From NCBI GenBank assembly GCA_963715255.1, contig CAVQRN010000004.1, forward strand, positions 1 through 64,000: a stretch of DNA of 64,000 nt. The letters are read 5' to 3'. Made by a program: the position numbers and the translations under genes. Source of the stretch: JAHEEL01 sp963715255. GTDB taxonomy: Bacteria > Actinomycetota > Acidimicrobiia > Spongiisociales > UBA5794. Under the pieces are notes generated by a model that made no database searches, was not told the origin of the DNA, and saw nothing but the letters and a program-made list of their open reading frames with translations. Shown in pieces: positions 35,385 through 45,549 of the stretch (position 1 is the stretch's first letter; each line of letters starts with the position of its first letter).

Positions 35385-35894
35385 ATGACCACCAACGACT
35401 TCTACGACCGCATCCTCGGCCTTCGTGTCCTTCGTACGTACCGCGATGAACCACTGTCGGACAGTCTGATCGAACGCCTGCTGGAGGCGGCCCGATGGAC
35501 CGGGAGTAGCAAGAACCTCCAGAACTGGTCGTTCGTTGTCGTCGACGGCGATCAGAAGGAACGGCTCGCGGCGTGTGGCGACTTCACCGGGCCCCTTCGT
35601 GCCGCTCCGAGCGCATTGGCTCTGGTGGAAGAAGTCGGCGGATACGAGTTCGACACCGGTCGAGTCGCTCAGAATGTGATGCTCGCTGCCGATGCCCTCG
35701 GCATCGCCTCGTGCCCGATCACCCTGCATCGTGACGATGAGGTTGGCGCTGTGCTCGGCCTCCCCGACGGTACTCGGTGTCGTTACGCCATCGCGGTCGG
35801 GTACCCGGCGGATGATGCTGAACCGGCGAGGTTCGGGGGTCGCAAGCCGATGGATGAGGTCGCCTATCGGAATCGCCACGGTGAACCTTGGTGA
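35385..35894 (+). CDS. Nitroreductase-family protein
   Basis: This 169-residue FMN-dependent nitroreductase-fold protein has RVLRTYRDEPLSDSLIERLL, then ARWTGSSKNLQNWSFVVVDG at the FMN-binding site. The C-terminal ASCPITLHRDDEVGAVLGLP has the usual family layout. The substrate is unknown. A TACGCT element 6 bases before the ATG hints at a leaderless transcript. The stop overlaps the murI GTG start, so these two are co-translated. It is slightly short for the family, but with all main motifs. Confidence 0.85.
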   Translation: MTTNDFYDRILGLRVLRTYRDEPLSDSLIERLLEAARWTGSSKNLQNWSFVVVDGDQKERLAACGDFTGPLRAAPSALALVEEVGGYEFDTGRVAQNVMLAADALGIASCPITLHRDDEVGAVLGLPDGTRCRYAIAVGYPADDAEPARFGGRKPMDEVAYRNRHGEPW

Positions 35895-36664
35895 CCATAG
35901 GGTCGATCGGCGTCTTCGACTCGGGGGTTGGCGGACTCAGCATCCTGTCGGAGATACAGGCCCTCCTCCCTATGGCGGACCTTCTGTACGTCGCGGATCA
36001 GGCGTACGCACCATACGGTGAACGCGGACTCGCTGCGGTACGGGCGCGTGCTTTTGCCATCAGCGAGTACCTGATCGACGCAGGAGCGACCACCGTTGTT
36101 GTTGCCTGCAACAGCGCATCCGCCGCGGCCCTCCACGAGCTCCGGGATCGATTTCCGACCATGTCTTTCGTCGGCATGGAACCGGCAGTCAAACCCGCGG
36201 TCGGAGCCACCCAGCGTGGGACCATCGGCGTGCTCGCCACCGAAGCCACGTTCCAGGGAGAGCTCTTCTCATCGGTTGTCGACCGACATGCCCGCGACGT
36301 GGCGGTGGTGGCCCGGGCCTGCCCGGGGCTTGCAGCGGCGATCGAAGACGGTGACGACGTCGATGGCCTGGTTCACCGATACACCTCAGATGTCGTGGGA
36401 CGCGGAGCCGACACGATCGTGCTCGGCTGCACGCACTACTCGTTCGTTGCCGATGGGATACGGGCTGCGGCAGGCAGCGGGGTCCGTGTTATCGATCCTG
36501 CTCCTGCCGTGGCGCGACAGGTCGCACGAGTGCGAGCCGAACGCGACGGCCCTGGCCCCGGCGGGACCCGCTATCTGACCACGGGTGATCCGGATCGTTT
36601 CGCAAAGCAGATAGCGCGCTTGACGGGTTCGATCCATCCGACATCATCCGTAGAAATCGAGTAG
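35891..36664 (+). CDS. murI: Glutamate racemase
   Basis: MurI makes D-glutamate for peptidoglycan. This 257-residue protein has IGVFDSGVGGLSILSEI, the first catalytic Cys in VVVACNSASAAAL and the second in VLGCTHYSFVADGI, plus the conserved ADQAYAPYGERG (family DxxxxPYG). The GTG start at 35891 overlaps the nitroreductase stop. A macro-domain gene follows 5 bases later. All key residues are present, so it should be active. It is one of the few clearly essential genes here and carries no lesion. Confidence 0.93.
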   Translation: MTIGSIGVFDSGVGGLSILSEIQALLPMADLLYVADQAYAPYGERGLAAVRARAFAISEYLIDAGATTVVVACNSASAAALHELRDRFPTMSFVGMEPAVKPAVGATQRGTIGVLATEATFQGELFSSVVDRHARDVAVVARACPGLAAAIEDGDDVDGLVHRYTSDVVGRGADTIVLGCTHYSFVADGIRAAAGSGVRVIDPAPAVARQVARVRAERDGPGPGGTRYLTTGDPDRFAKQIARLTGSIHPTSSVEIE

Positions 36665-36668
36665 TGAG

Positions 36669-37196
36669 ATGAACAACCGAATCGAGGTTGTGCAGGGCGA
36701 TATCACGAAACAGGACGTGGATGCGATCGTCAACGCCGCGAATGCGCATCTGGCCCACGGTGGCGGGGTCGCTGCGGCGATCGCCAAGGCGGGAGGTCCG
36801 ACGATCGATGCCGAGTCCCGTGCATGGGTGGACGAGCACGGTCCGGTACAGCCCGGACGAGCTGCCATCACATCGGCAGGGGCAATGGCGGCTCGCTACG
36901 TCGTCCACGTCGTCGGCCCCGTCTACCGGACTGGTCAGGACAACGAGGAGCTACTCACCGATGCGGTTCGGGCTGCGCTCGATGCCGCCGATGGACTCGA
37001 CGCAACGTCGATAGCGTTGCCTGCCATCTCCGCCGGGATCTTCGGGTATCCGCCAGACGACGCATGTCGGGTCATTGCACGAGCGGCCGAGTCGTGGATT
37101 GAGGATGGGGGAAGCCTCGAAATGATCCGCCTGGTTGCTTTCGACAACGAGACCGCCGATCACTTCCGATGTGCTCTACGGGCCCAGGGCTCGTAG
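36669..37196 (+). CDS. Macro-domain protein (ADP-ribose hydrolase type)
   Basis: This 175-residue single macro domain has IEVVQGDITKQDVDAIVNAA with AANAHLAHGGGVAAAIAKAG, the ADP-ribose binding loops, and IALPAISAGIFGYPPDDACR later. Such proteins remove O-acetyl-ADP-ribose or mono-ADP-ribose marks. It starts 5 bases after murI on the same strand. In the family the Asn and Gly-rich loop needed for activity are as seen here. Target proteins or substrates are unknown. Confidence 0.9.
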   Translation: MNNRIEVVQGDITKQDVDAIVNAANAHLAHGGGVAAAIAKAGGPTIDAESRAWVDEHGPVQPGRAAITSAGAMAARYVVHVVGPVYRTGQDNEELLTDAVRAALDAADGLDATSIALPAISAGIFGYPPDDACRVIARAAESWIEDGGSLEMIRLVAFDNETADHFRCALRAQGS

Positions 37197-37217
37197 AGCA
37201 CATCTAACATTGATGTG

Positions 37218-38042
37218 ATGAAGCCGTCCGTTGCGATTCTTGGAGCGGGATCGATGGGGGAGATCTTCGCGCTCGGACTCATTCGCGCCGGGTGGGAAGC
37301 CACCGATCTTTCGCTTGCGGCCAGGAGACCCGAGCGGATTAGGGAGGCAGAGTTCCGCACTGGCATCGCAACCACGCTCGACCCTGCAGAAGCTGCCGCG
37401 GGAAAGCGAGTCGTCGTCATAGCCGTCAAGCCGAGGGATGTGGTCAGCCTCCTTGCTCAGGTTCGTGACACGATGACCCCGGGTCAGGTGATCGTCTCCC
37501 TCGCTGCGGGTGTCAGGATCGCTTCCTTCGAGGAAGCGTTGCCGGGCATCCCGATCATTCGAGCGATGCCGAACACACCGGCAGCCGTCGACGAAGGGAT
37601 CACCGCGTACTGCGGCGGCTCTGACGCCGACGAGTCGGCGCTCGATGACGCTGCCGCTGTTCTCGGTGCGGTGGGCGACACGATTCGACTCTCCGAGGAT
37701 CTCCTCGACGCTGTGACCGCCGTCTCGGGAACAGGGCCGGCGTACGTCTTCCTCTTGGCTGAGGCGATGACCGAAGCTGCGATTCGCGAAGGTCTTCCCC
37801 ATCATGCCGCCGAGCGCCTCGTTCATCAGACGCTGAAGGGCTCCGGGACGCTGCTCGCCGAATCTGACAAGAGCGCCTTCCGGCTCCGTGGAGAGGTGAC
37901 CTCACCCGGTGGAACGACTGCCGCTGCGATGCATGTGCTCGAAGAGGGTGGATTCAGGGCACTCATGGAGGACGCCATCCAGGCCGCGGCACAACGTTCC
38001 CGCGAACTGGGCGAGCGGGTTCTAGACGACTTCAGAGGATGA
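37218..38042 (+). CDS. proC: Pyrroline-5-carboxylate reductase
   Basis: ProC reduces P5C to proline with NAD(P)H. This 274-residue protein has the Rossmann start VAILGAGSMGEIFALGLI, VVVIAVKPRDVVSLL, IIRAMPNTPAAVDEG and the C-terminal signature AVSGTGPAYVFLLAEAM with LRGEVTSPGGTTAAAMHVLE. ATG 37218 is used over GTG 37215. The stop overlaps the proline-dehydrogenase start by ATGA, so a biosynthetic and a degradative proline enzyme are coupled in one transcript. The gene is intact. Confidence 0.93.
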   Translation: MKPSVAILGAGSMGEIFALGLIRAGWEATDLSLAARRPERIREAEFRTGIATTLDPAEAAAGKRVVVIAVKPRDVVSLLAQVRDTMTPGQVIVSLAAGVRIASFEEALPGIPIIRAMPNTPAAVDEGITAYCGGSDADESALDDAAAVLGAVGDTIRLSEDLLDAVTAVSGTGPAYVFLLAEAMTEAAIREGLPHHAAERLVHQTLKGSGTLLAESDKSAFRLRGEVTSPGGTTAAAMHVLEEGGFRALMEDAIQAAAQRSRELGERVLDDFRG

Positions 38043-38951
38043 ACGTCGTCGGCCGCACCGTCCTCGCCGTCACCAGCCGTACAAGTGTCCGCAGACTCTT
38101 CTCCGAGTCCGCGGCGGGACGCCGCCTCTCGCTCCGTTTCGTCGCGGGGGAGACGATCGACGAGGCTGCTACCACTGCCTTGACTCTGAACGAGATGGGG
38201 GCGCAGGTCTCGCTCGATCATCTCGGGGAACACGTGACCGACGGGCCGGCTGCCGTCGCTGCTCGTGACGACTACCTCGGATGCCTCGACCGGATCCGCG
38301 AGGACGGCCTCGACGCCAACATCTCCGTGAAGTTGACCCAACTCGGCCTCGGCCTCGATGACGACCTCGCCGTTGAATCTCTTGGTGCGCTCGCAGCCCG
38401 CGCTGCCGCTGCCGGAACGACCGTGACGATCGACATGGAGGAATCCGAACTTGTCGAGAAGACCGTGTCGGCTTTCACGACGGTTCAGGCTCGGTACGGA
38501 AATATCGGCATCGCCGTCCAGAGCTACCTCTATCGCACCCCCGCCGATCTCGACCGCATCGTTGTGTCCGGAGGCCACGTGCGGCTCTGCAAGGGGGCGT
38601 ACGCCGAACCGGCAGAGGTCGCCCATCAGGACAAGGGTCGAGTCGATGCCGCCTTCGACGCGCTCACCCGGCGACTGATGGCGACTCCCGGGATCACACC
38701 TGCCATCGCTACCCACGACGACGAACGGATCAACCTCACGAAACGGCTCGCTGCTAGCCGAGCCGAGCCGTGGGAGTTCCAGATGCTCTACGGCGTCCGG
38801 ACCAACCTGCAGCGGTCTCTCGTCGAGGATGGCTACCCACTCCGCGTGTATGTGCCGTACGGGAATGCCTGGTACCCGTATCTCACGCGGCAGGATGGCC
38901 GAGCGCCCCTCGAACGTGGCGTTCTTCGTCCGAGCGGCAGTGGGGAGGTAG
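38039..38951 (+). CDS. Proline dehydrogenase, frameshifted near the C-terminus
   Basis: This FAD-dependent proline dehydrogenase (PutA-type barrel alone) oxidises proline to P5C. It has SLDHLGEHVTDGPAAV, ISVKLTQLGLGLDDD, VRLCKGAYAEPAEVAHQ, FQMLYGVRTNLQRSL and RVYVPYGNAWYPYL. At about 38890 the written frame leaves the family. One base earlier or later, the other frame gives RMAERPSNVAFFVRAAVGR and a stop at 38951, the normal family end. The length 913 is 3n+1, so one inserted base (in GGCAGG) is likely. The apparent fusion to the next gene is therefore not real. It is coupled to proC. Confidence 0.9.
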
Positions 38952-38986
38952 GCGATGACTTCGATGACGGTGAGTACCCTCATTCC

Positions 38987-40057
38987 ATGAAACGATTGAT
39001 ACTCGCCGCCTTCGCCCTCGTCATCCTCGTCGCCGCGGCGCAACCGGTCGACGTCGCTCCGGTACTGGTAGCCCAGGGTTTCTTCGTCGAAGACGGGTCC
39101 AACGCCGACCGCACTGCAGTCGAAGACGCAGTTGCCGAGGCCCGATTCGCTGGAGGCAATCTCTCGATTGCGGTCCTCGCGATCGAGCCCCCCGGTGGTG
39201 CCACGATCTTTGCGGAGAACACACTCAACGAGATGGGCGGAACAGGCACCGTCTTCGTGGTCGCTCCCGAGACGGTCGGGTGGGCATCCGAGGGTGACCT
39301 CTATACCCGGGAGCAACTCGACGAGGCGACCGATGTCTCTCTCGACGGCTCCTCGGACACCGACGTCGTGGAACTCTTTGTCGCAACCCTTATCGGAGAG
39401 CCCGTCGGCGGCGCCGAACCGGGGGGTGGTGGTGGACTTCCCTTGGGATGGATCTTCCTGCTGATTGTCATAGCGGGCGGAGCGCTTGTCCTCTGGTTGT
39501 CCTCTCGGTCCTCGAAGCGGGAGGCAGAGCGGTCGATCGAGGATGCGAGGGTCGAGGTCAAGAAGCGCCTCGACGACGTCGCCAACGACATCATCGACCT
39601 TGAAGACGAGATCACCGCGTCAACGGATCCTGCCGCTCGGGTTCTCTACGAGTCCGCGACCGCCGCCTACGCCGATGCGCTCGACACCTACGAAAGGGCA
39701 GCTACTCCCCAGGAGCTCATCGCCACGGCGGAGGAGCTCGACATGGCGATCTGGCGCCTCGACAGCGTGGAGGCCCTCCTCGATGGTGAATCCCCTCCAC
39801 CGAAGCCGGAGAAGCCCCAACCGACCGCCCCGGTGCCGGGAGCCTCCCCACTCACGACACCTCCTCGCGTCCCGGCATCCGTCTACCGACGGCCGGATCG
39901 CCGCCGATCCTCAGGCACGGCGGCGATGATGACCGGGCTGCTGATGGGATCGATGGCCTCCACGCGTCGTTCACCCCGCGGGTCGTCGAACTCCGGTTCT
40001 CGCTCCCGATCGAAGAGCAGCACGCGTATGCGGGGCGGCGGCCGACGTAGAGGCTGA
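38987..40057 (+). CDS. Exported TPM/YgcG-like membrane protein
   Basis: This 356-residue protein has a signal peptide (MKRLILAAFALVILVAAAQP) and an extracellular TPM-type domain (GFFVEDGSNADRTAVEDAV). The strand TVFVVAPETVGWASEG resembles the YgcG/TPM fold. A membrane helix follows (LGWIFLLIVIAGGALVLWL), then a cytoplasmic coiled-coil part and a serine/arginine/glycine-rich tail (SGSRSRSKSSTRMRGGG). ATG 38987 has a signal peptide immediately after it, which supports this start over fusion with the preceding gene. It precedes pspA, and TPM proteins often occur with PspA, so a membrane-stress role is inferred. Confidence 0.7.
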   Translation: MKRLILAAFALVILVAAAQPVDVAPVLVAQGFFVEDGSNADRTAVEDAVAEARFAGGNLSIAVLAIEPPGGATIFAENTLNEMGGTGTVFVVAPETVGWASEGDLYTREQLDEATDVSLDGSSDTDVVELFVATLIGEPVGGAEPGGGGGLPLGWIFLLIVIAGGALVLWLSSRSSKREAERSIEDARVEVKKRLDDVANDIIDLEDEITASTDPAARVLYESATAAYADALDTYERAATPQELIATAEELDMAIWRLDSVEALLDGESPPPKPEKPQPTAPVPGASPLTTPPRVPASVYRRPDRRRSSGTAAMMTGLLMGSMASTRRSPRGSSNSGSRSRSKSSTRMRGGGRRRG

Positions 40058-40108
40058 AGCCTCTCCTAGAATCGAAGGCACTGCACGTACCACAAGAGAG
40101 GGATGCGA

Positions 40109-40876
40109 ATGTTCAAGAAATGGTGGCTGTACATCAAGTCATGGTTCAAGTCGACGTCAGACGGCATGATGGATCCCGAGATCGAGATCAACATGGCGAT
40201 CGATCAAGCGAAGAAGAAGAACCAGGATCTCAGGAACCAGGCCGCCAACATCGTGGCGCACCGTACCCAACTCGAGAGCAAGATCGAGAAGTCCGCCGAC
40301 CAGGTCGGCGAGACCCGCGAGATGGCGAAGCAGGCGATCCTCAAGGCTGAGGAGTGCAAGGCTGCCGGCGACACGGCCGGGGTTGCCAAGTGGACGAACA
40401 TTGCCCAGGCACAGGCTACGAAGCTGCAGGCCGCCGAGAACAACCTGACATCCCTCAAGGGTCAATACGGGACGGCGATCACCCAGGCCGATGAAGCCAA
40501 GCGCGCCGTGCAGGCCAATGCCGTGAAGCTACAGGAACTCTCCGCGAAGCAGATGGAACTGCTTGGTGCACTCGAGCAGGCGAAGATGCAAGAGACGGTG
40601 AACGCAGCCGTCCAGTCGATGTCGGCAACACTCGATGACTCGCTGCCAACGCTTGAATCCGTCGAGGACAAGATCGAGAAGCGCAAGGCACAGGCAATGG
40701 CGAAGGCCGAGATCTTCGAGGCGACACCCGATGGTGGCGAAGCTGAGTTGCGCCAGGCGATGAACGAGGCACAGGCCGACGCCAAACTCGAAGAGCTGAA
40801 GGCGGAACTCGGGTTGACGACCGGTGGAGAAGCCACCCAGGCCGATTCAGGAGAGGCAACCGGACTCGAAGCCTGA
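40109..40876 (+). CDS. PspA/IM30-family membrane-stress protein
   Basis: This 255-residue helical protein of the PspA/Vipp1 type begins MFKKWWLYIKSWFKSTSDGM, with the amphipathic N-terminal helix, and continues as long coiled-coil helices (NQDLRNQAANIVAHRTQLES; AQATKLQAAENNLTSLKGQY). Such proteins form ESCRT-III-like scaffolds on damaged membranes. A GAGAGGG site precedes the start. It follows the TPM protein by about 50 bases on the same strand, so the two may respond together. The Gln/Ala-rich C-terminus is longer than in E. coli PspA. The gene is intact. Confidence 0.85.
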   Translation: MFKKWWLYIKSWFKSTSDGMMDPEIEINMAIDQAKKKNQDLRNQAANIVAHRTQLESKIEKSADQVGETREMAKQAILKAEECKAAGDTAGVAKWTNIAQAQATKLQAAENNLTSLKGQYGTAITQADEAKRAVQANAVKLQELSAKQMELLGALEQAKMQETVNAAVQSMSATLDDSLPTLESVEDKIEKRKAQAMAKAEIFEATPDGGEAELRQAMNEAQADAKLEELKAELGLTTGGEATQADSGEATGLEA

Positions 40877-40939
40877 CGGAGAGCCCGGCGCGAGGGACTC
40901 CTATCATGGGGGCATCGCGATTCCGGAGGACTTTCCCGT

Positions 40940-43900
40940 ATGACAATCATCGAGGCACCGACGCGGACCGTTGTCACCGTCGACGGCAATGAAGCCGCCG
41001 CGTCGGTCGCATACCGCACGAACGAAGTTCTTGCCATCTACCCGATCACTCCCTCGTCTCCGATGGGGGAACACGCAGATGCGTGGTCGAATCAGGGTCG
41101 ACCGAACATCTGGGGGAACATCCCGGATGTCATGGAGATGCAGAGCGAAGCGGGAGCCGCAGGCGCCGTGCACGGAGCGATCCAGGGCGGGGCTCTGACC
41201 GGCACGTTCACCGCCTCACAAGGGCTCCTCCTCATGATCCCGAACATGTTCAAGATCGCGGGCGAGTTGACGCCTGCGGTCTTCCACGTCGCTGCAAGGT
41301 CCGTGGCGACGCACGCACTATCGATCTTCGGAGACCACAGCGACGTGATGGCGACACGCGGCACGGGATGGGCGCTGCTTGCCTCGAACTCGGTGCAGGA
41401 AGCCCACGACATGGCGGCGGTCGCCCAGATGGCGACGCTCGAGAGCAGGGTGCCGTTCCTCCACTTCTTTGATGGTTTCCGCACATCGCACGAAGTGAAC
41501 ATGATCGAAGAGATGTCCGACGATGATCTCCGGGCGCTGATTCCCATCGACGGGGTGCTCGCCCATAGGAAACGGCGGATGGACCCGGACCATCCAGTCC
41601 TTCGCGGGACGGCCCAGAATCCGGACGTCTTCTTCCAGGCCCGCGAGGCCTGCAACCGTTTCTACAACGCGGTGCCGGACATCGTCCAGGCGCGCGATGG
41701 ATCGTTTTGCCGAGCAGATCGGCCGCTCGTATCACCTCTTCGACTATGTCGGCGCACCCGATGCCACCGAAGTCATCGTCATGATGGGTTCGGGTGTCGG
41801 TGCGGCAGAGGAAGCAGTCGAAGCGCTCGTTGGCCGGGGAGAGAAGGTGGGACTCGTCAAAGTGCGGCTCTTCCGGCCCTTCTCCGCTCAAGCGCTGATC
41901 GCCGCGCTGCCCTCAACCGTCAAGACCATCGTTGTTCTCGACCGCACGAAGGAACCCGGCGCTGTTGGAGAGCCGCTCCACCAGGACGTGATGATGGTCG
42001 TCATGGAAGAGACGCAGCTTGGACGGACCTCCTGGACCGTTCCACCGCGTGTCATCGGCGGCCGCTACGGACTTTCGTCGAAGGAGTTCACTCCCGCGAT
42101 GGTCGCAGGCGTCTTCGACGAGGCCCGGAAGGCCGATCCGAAGCGCCGGTTCACGGTTGGCATCGTCGACGACGTAACGCATCTGTCCATCGACATACCC
42201 GCGGAATTCCAGACGGGACATGAGGCGCAAGTCAGGGCCGTCTTCTACGGTCTCGGCGCGGACGGAACCGTCGGGGCGAACAAGAACACCGTCAAGATCG
42301 TCGGTGACGAGACGACCCTGTACGCACAGGGATACTTCGTCTATGACTCGCGGAAGTCGGGTGCGATGACCACGTCGCACGTGCGCTTCGACACGTCGCC
42401 CATCGCTGCCACCTATCTCATCTCGGATGCGACCTTCGTCGCATGCCACCAGTTCGAGTTCGTCCACAAGGTCGATGTCCTGGCGAAAGCGGAGAAGGGT
42501 TCGACGTTCCTCCTGAACAGCCCGTACGGCCCGGATGAGGTCTGGGACGAGCTGCCGGCGAACGTGCAGCGCGAGATCATCGAGAAGGAACTCGCCTTCT
42601 ACGTCGTCGATGCAACAGAGGTGGCACGAGGCGCCGGACTCGGGCATCGGACGAACACCGTGCTCCAAACCTGTTTCTTCGCCCTCGCCGGCCTCATGCC
42701 GGAGGCGGAGGCGATCGCGTCGATCAAGAAGACGATCACCAAGTCGTATGCGAAGTTCGGTGACGTTGTCGTTGAGAAGAACTTCGCCGCCGTCGACGGG
42801 GCGGTAGAGAATCTGCACCGCGTCACCGTTCCATCCGAGGCCACGTCGACGATCGAGATGAAGCGCACGGTTCCTGCGGATGCACCGGACTTCGTGCAGC
42901 GGGTCACGGCGATGATGCTCGAGGACCGGGGCGACCTGCTGCCGGTCTCGGCCATGCCGGTCGATGGGACGTTCATGACGGCGACAACACAATACGAGAA
43001 GCGCAGCATCGCCGTCGACATCCCGATCTTCGATCCTGATATCTGTATCGAATGCGCCAAATGCGCGTTGGTGTGTCCTCATGCCGCGATCAGGATGAAG
43101 GTGTTCGAGCCCTCGTCGCTCGACGGGGCACCGGACACGTTCAAGTCCCGAGGATTCAAGAGCCGCGAGCTGCCCGATCATCTCATGACGATCCAGGTCG
43201 CCCCGGACGACTGCACCGGTTGCGGCGTCTGCGTCGACGTTTGCCCCGCAAAGTCGAAGACCGAGGTCAAGCACAAGGCGATCAACATGGAGCCGAAGCT
43301 CGACCACTTCGAAGAGGAACGGGTGAACTGGGACTTCTTCCTGACAATTCCAGAACCTTCGCGTGATCAGTTCAAGCTGGAAACGGTGAAGGGCTCGCAG
43401 ATGCTCGAACCGCTCTTCGAGTTCTCCGGCGCGTGCGCAGGCTGCGGGGAGACGCCGTATGTCAAGCTGGTCAGCCAACTCTTCGGAGACCGCATGGTTG
43501 TGGCAAACGCAACCGGATGCTCGTCCATCTACGGCGGCAACCTCCCGACGACACCGTGGCGGACGAACGAACAGGGTCGCGGTCCTGCCTGGTCGAACTC
43601 GTTGTTCGAAGACAACGCAGAATTCGGCCTCGGCATGCGGCTTGCGCTCGACATCGAGACGACGGAAGCGCGACGGCTCGTTGGCGCGATGTCCGGGCTC
43701 CTCGGCGAGAACCTGGTCGGAGCGATCCTCGAAGCCGACCAGTCCGACCACGCAGGAATCGAAGCCCAGCGGACTCGTGTCGCCGAGTTGATGGCGCTGC
43801 TACCGGCGATCGACCACGAGGAGGCACGAAGACTCGAGACCGTGGCCGGTGCACTCGTCAAGAAGAGCGTGTGGATCATGGGCGGCGACGGATGGGCCTA

Positions 43901-44537
43901 CGACATCGGCTTCGGCGGCCTCGATCATGCCCTCTCCACGGGAAAGAACATCAACATCCTCGTGCTCGACACCGAGGTGTATTCGAACACGGGGGGACAG
44001 GCATCGAAAGCGACACCGAGAGGGGCTGTTGCGCAATTTGCCGCGGGAGGCAAGCCGACGGCGAAGAAGGACCTCGGTCAGATCGCGATGTCGTACGGCA
44101 ACGTGTACGTGGCGCAGATCGCGATGGGCGCGAACAACACCCAAGCGGTCAAGGCCATCGCCGAGGCCGAGTCCTACCCCGGACCATCGCTCGTCATCGC
44201 ATACTCGACGTGTATCGCCCACGGGATCGACATGGAGCAGTCGATGTCCCACCAGGGCGAACTCGTGGCAGCCGGCTACTGGCCCCTGTATCGCTACGAC
44301 CCGCGGATGGTCGATGAGGGCAAGCAACCGTTCAGGATCGACAGCAGGCCACCGTCGATCCCGTTTGCCGACGTGGCGGCCAAGGAAGCACGTTATGCGG
44401 TGTTGAGCCGGGTCAATCCGGATCACGCAGCAGAGTTGATGGCCCAGGCCCAGCAAGACATCGACACTCGCTGGAAGCTGTACCAGGAGTTCACGGGGAT
44501 CGATTGGATCGGCACCGATGATGAGGAGGAGTCATGA
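40940..44537 (+). CDS. nifJ: Pyruvate:ferredoxin (flavodoxin) oxidoreductase, frameshifted
   Basis: This one-chain PFOR (about 1198 residues) converts pyruvate and CoA to acetyl-CoA and CO2 with ferredoxin reduction. The first frame holds domain I (YRTNEVLAIYPITPSSPMGE). The break at about 41685-41695 lies in a GCGCGCG run. The second frame holds the rest: GVGAAEEAVEALVGRGEKVG; the iron-sulfur motifs CIECAKCALVCPHAA and CTGCGVCVDVCP; CAGCGETPYVKL with GGDGWAYDIGFGGLDHAL (TPP domain); and NTGGQASKATPRGA. The length 3598 is 3n+1, so a single inserted base is likely and the enzyme is probably whole. The stop overlaps the DHOD-like start (ATGA). Confidence 0.95.
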
Positions 44538-45545
44538 GCGTCGACCTCGCCACCACCTACCTGGGTCTCGAATTGAAGAACCCGCTCGTTCGCGTCGTCA
44601 TCGCCGTTGACGGGCACACTCGATGGATTGCGGAGCCTGGAGGAGGCCGGTGTGGCAGCCGTCGTGTTGCCGTCGTTGTTCGAGGAGCAGATCGAACACG
44701 AGGCGATGGAGATGCAACGCGTCATGGAGAGGGGCGCCGAGTCGTTCGCTGAGGCACTGTCCGGGTACTTTCCGGAGTTCGACGACTACGCCACGCGAAC
44801 CGAGTCGTATCTGCGGCATATCACCGATGCGAAGGAAGCGCTCTCGATCCCGGTGATCGGTTCGCTCAACGGAACGACGAACGGCGGTTGGGTCAACTAT
44901 GCGAAGCGGATCGAGGATGCGGGTGCCGACGCCCTCGAACTCAACGTCTACCTGATCGCAACCGATCTCGCGACAGCGGGAACGGAGGTTGAACAGCGAT
45001 ACCTCGACCTCGTCTGGGAGGTCCACGAGCAGATCTCGATCCCGCTCGCCGTCAAGGTCGGGCCGTACTTCTCGTCGACACCGAATATGGCCGTCAGACT
45101 CGTTGAAACCGGGGCAGATGGGCTTGTTCTGTTCAACCGCTTCTACCAGCCCGACATCGACCTCGAGAGCCTGGAGGTCGTGCCGAAGGTCAAGCTCTCG
45201 ACATCCAACGACCTGTTGTTGCCACTCCGATGGATTGCCCTCTTGAGCGGAAGAGTTGAAGCCGATCTCGCTGTGACGTCCGGCGTGCACGACGCGGAAG
45301 ATGTCATCAAGGCGCTACTCGCCGGCTCGAACGTCGCAATGATGACCTCGGCGCTGCTCAAGAAGGGCGCGGGCCATGTCGGGACGGTGCTCGCTGACAT
45401 GCGGCACTGGCTCGAAGAGCGCGAGTACGAGTCGACGAACCAGCTGAGGGGTTCAATGGCCGTAGGGAACGCACCCAATCCCGACGCGTTCGTGCGTGCC
45501 AACTACATGAAGATGCTCGTCACGTACACGACCCCTGAAGTATGA
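44534..45545 (+). CDS. Dihydroorotate dehydrogenase-like TIM-barrel protein, frameshifted
   Basis: This protein begins MSVDLATTYLGLELKNPLV. One base too many near 44589 breaks the frame, after which VASSSPLTGTLDGLRSLEEA continues the DHODH-type barrel. It then has LEEAGVAAVVLPSLFEEQIE, the IPVIGSLNGTTNGGWVNYAK loop, IPLAVKVGPYFSSTPNMAVR (lysine/phosphate region) and LAVTSGVHDAEDVIKALLAG. Length 1012 is 3n+1. The gene is coupled to PFOR. DHODH-like proteins of this type often neighbour PFOR and are not thought to serve pyrimidine synthesis. Its true reaction is unknown. FMN binding is expected from the fold. Confidence 0.85.
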
Positions 45546-45549
45546 CCCG

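Noticed and set aside
37826..39316. 496-codon open frame on the minus strand
   Set aside because: Antisense to proline dehydrogenase and proC; no ribosome-binding site.
38039..40057. Proline dehydrogenase fused to a TPM membrane protein
   Set aside because: One-base shift restores the normal family C-terminus and a stop at 38951, and a proper signal peptide starts at 38987.
41913..43751. 612-codon open frame on the minus strand
   Set aside because: Antisense shadow of PFOR with low-complexity, charge-biased composition.
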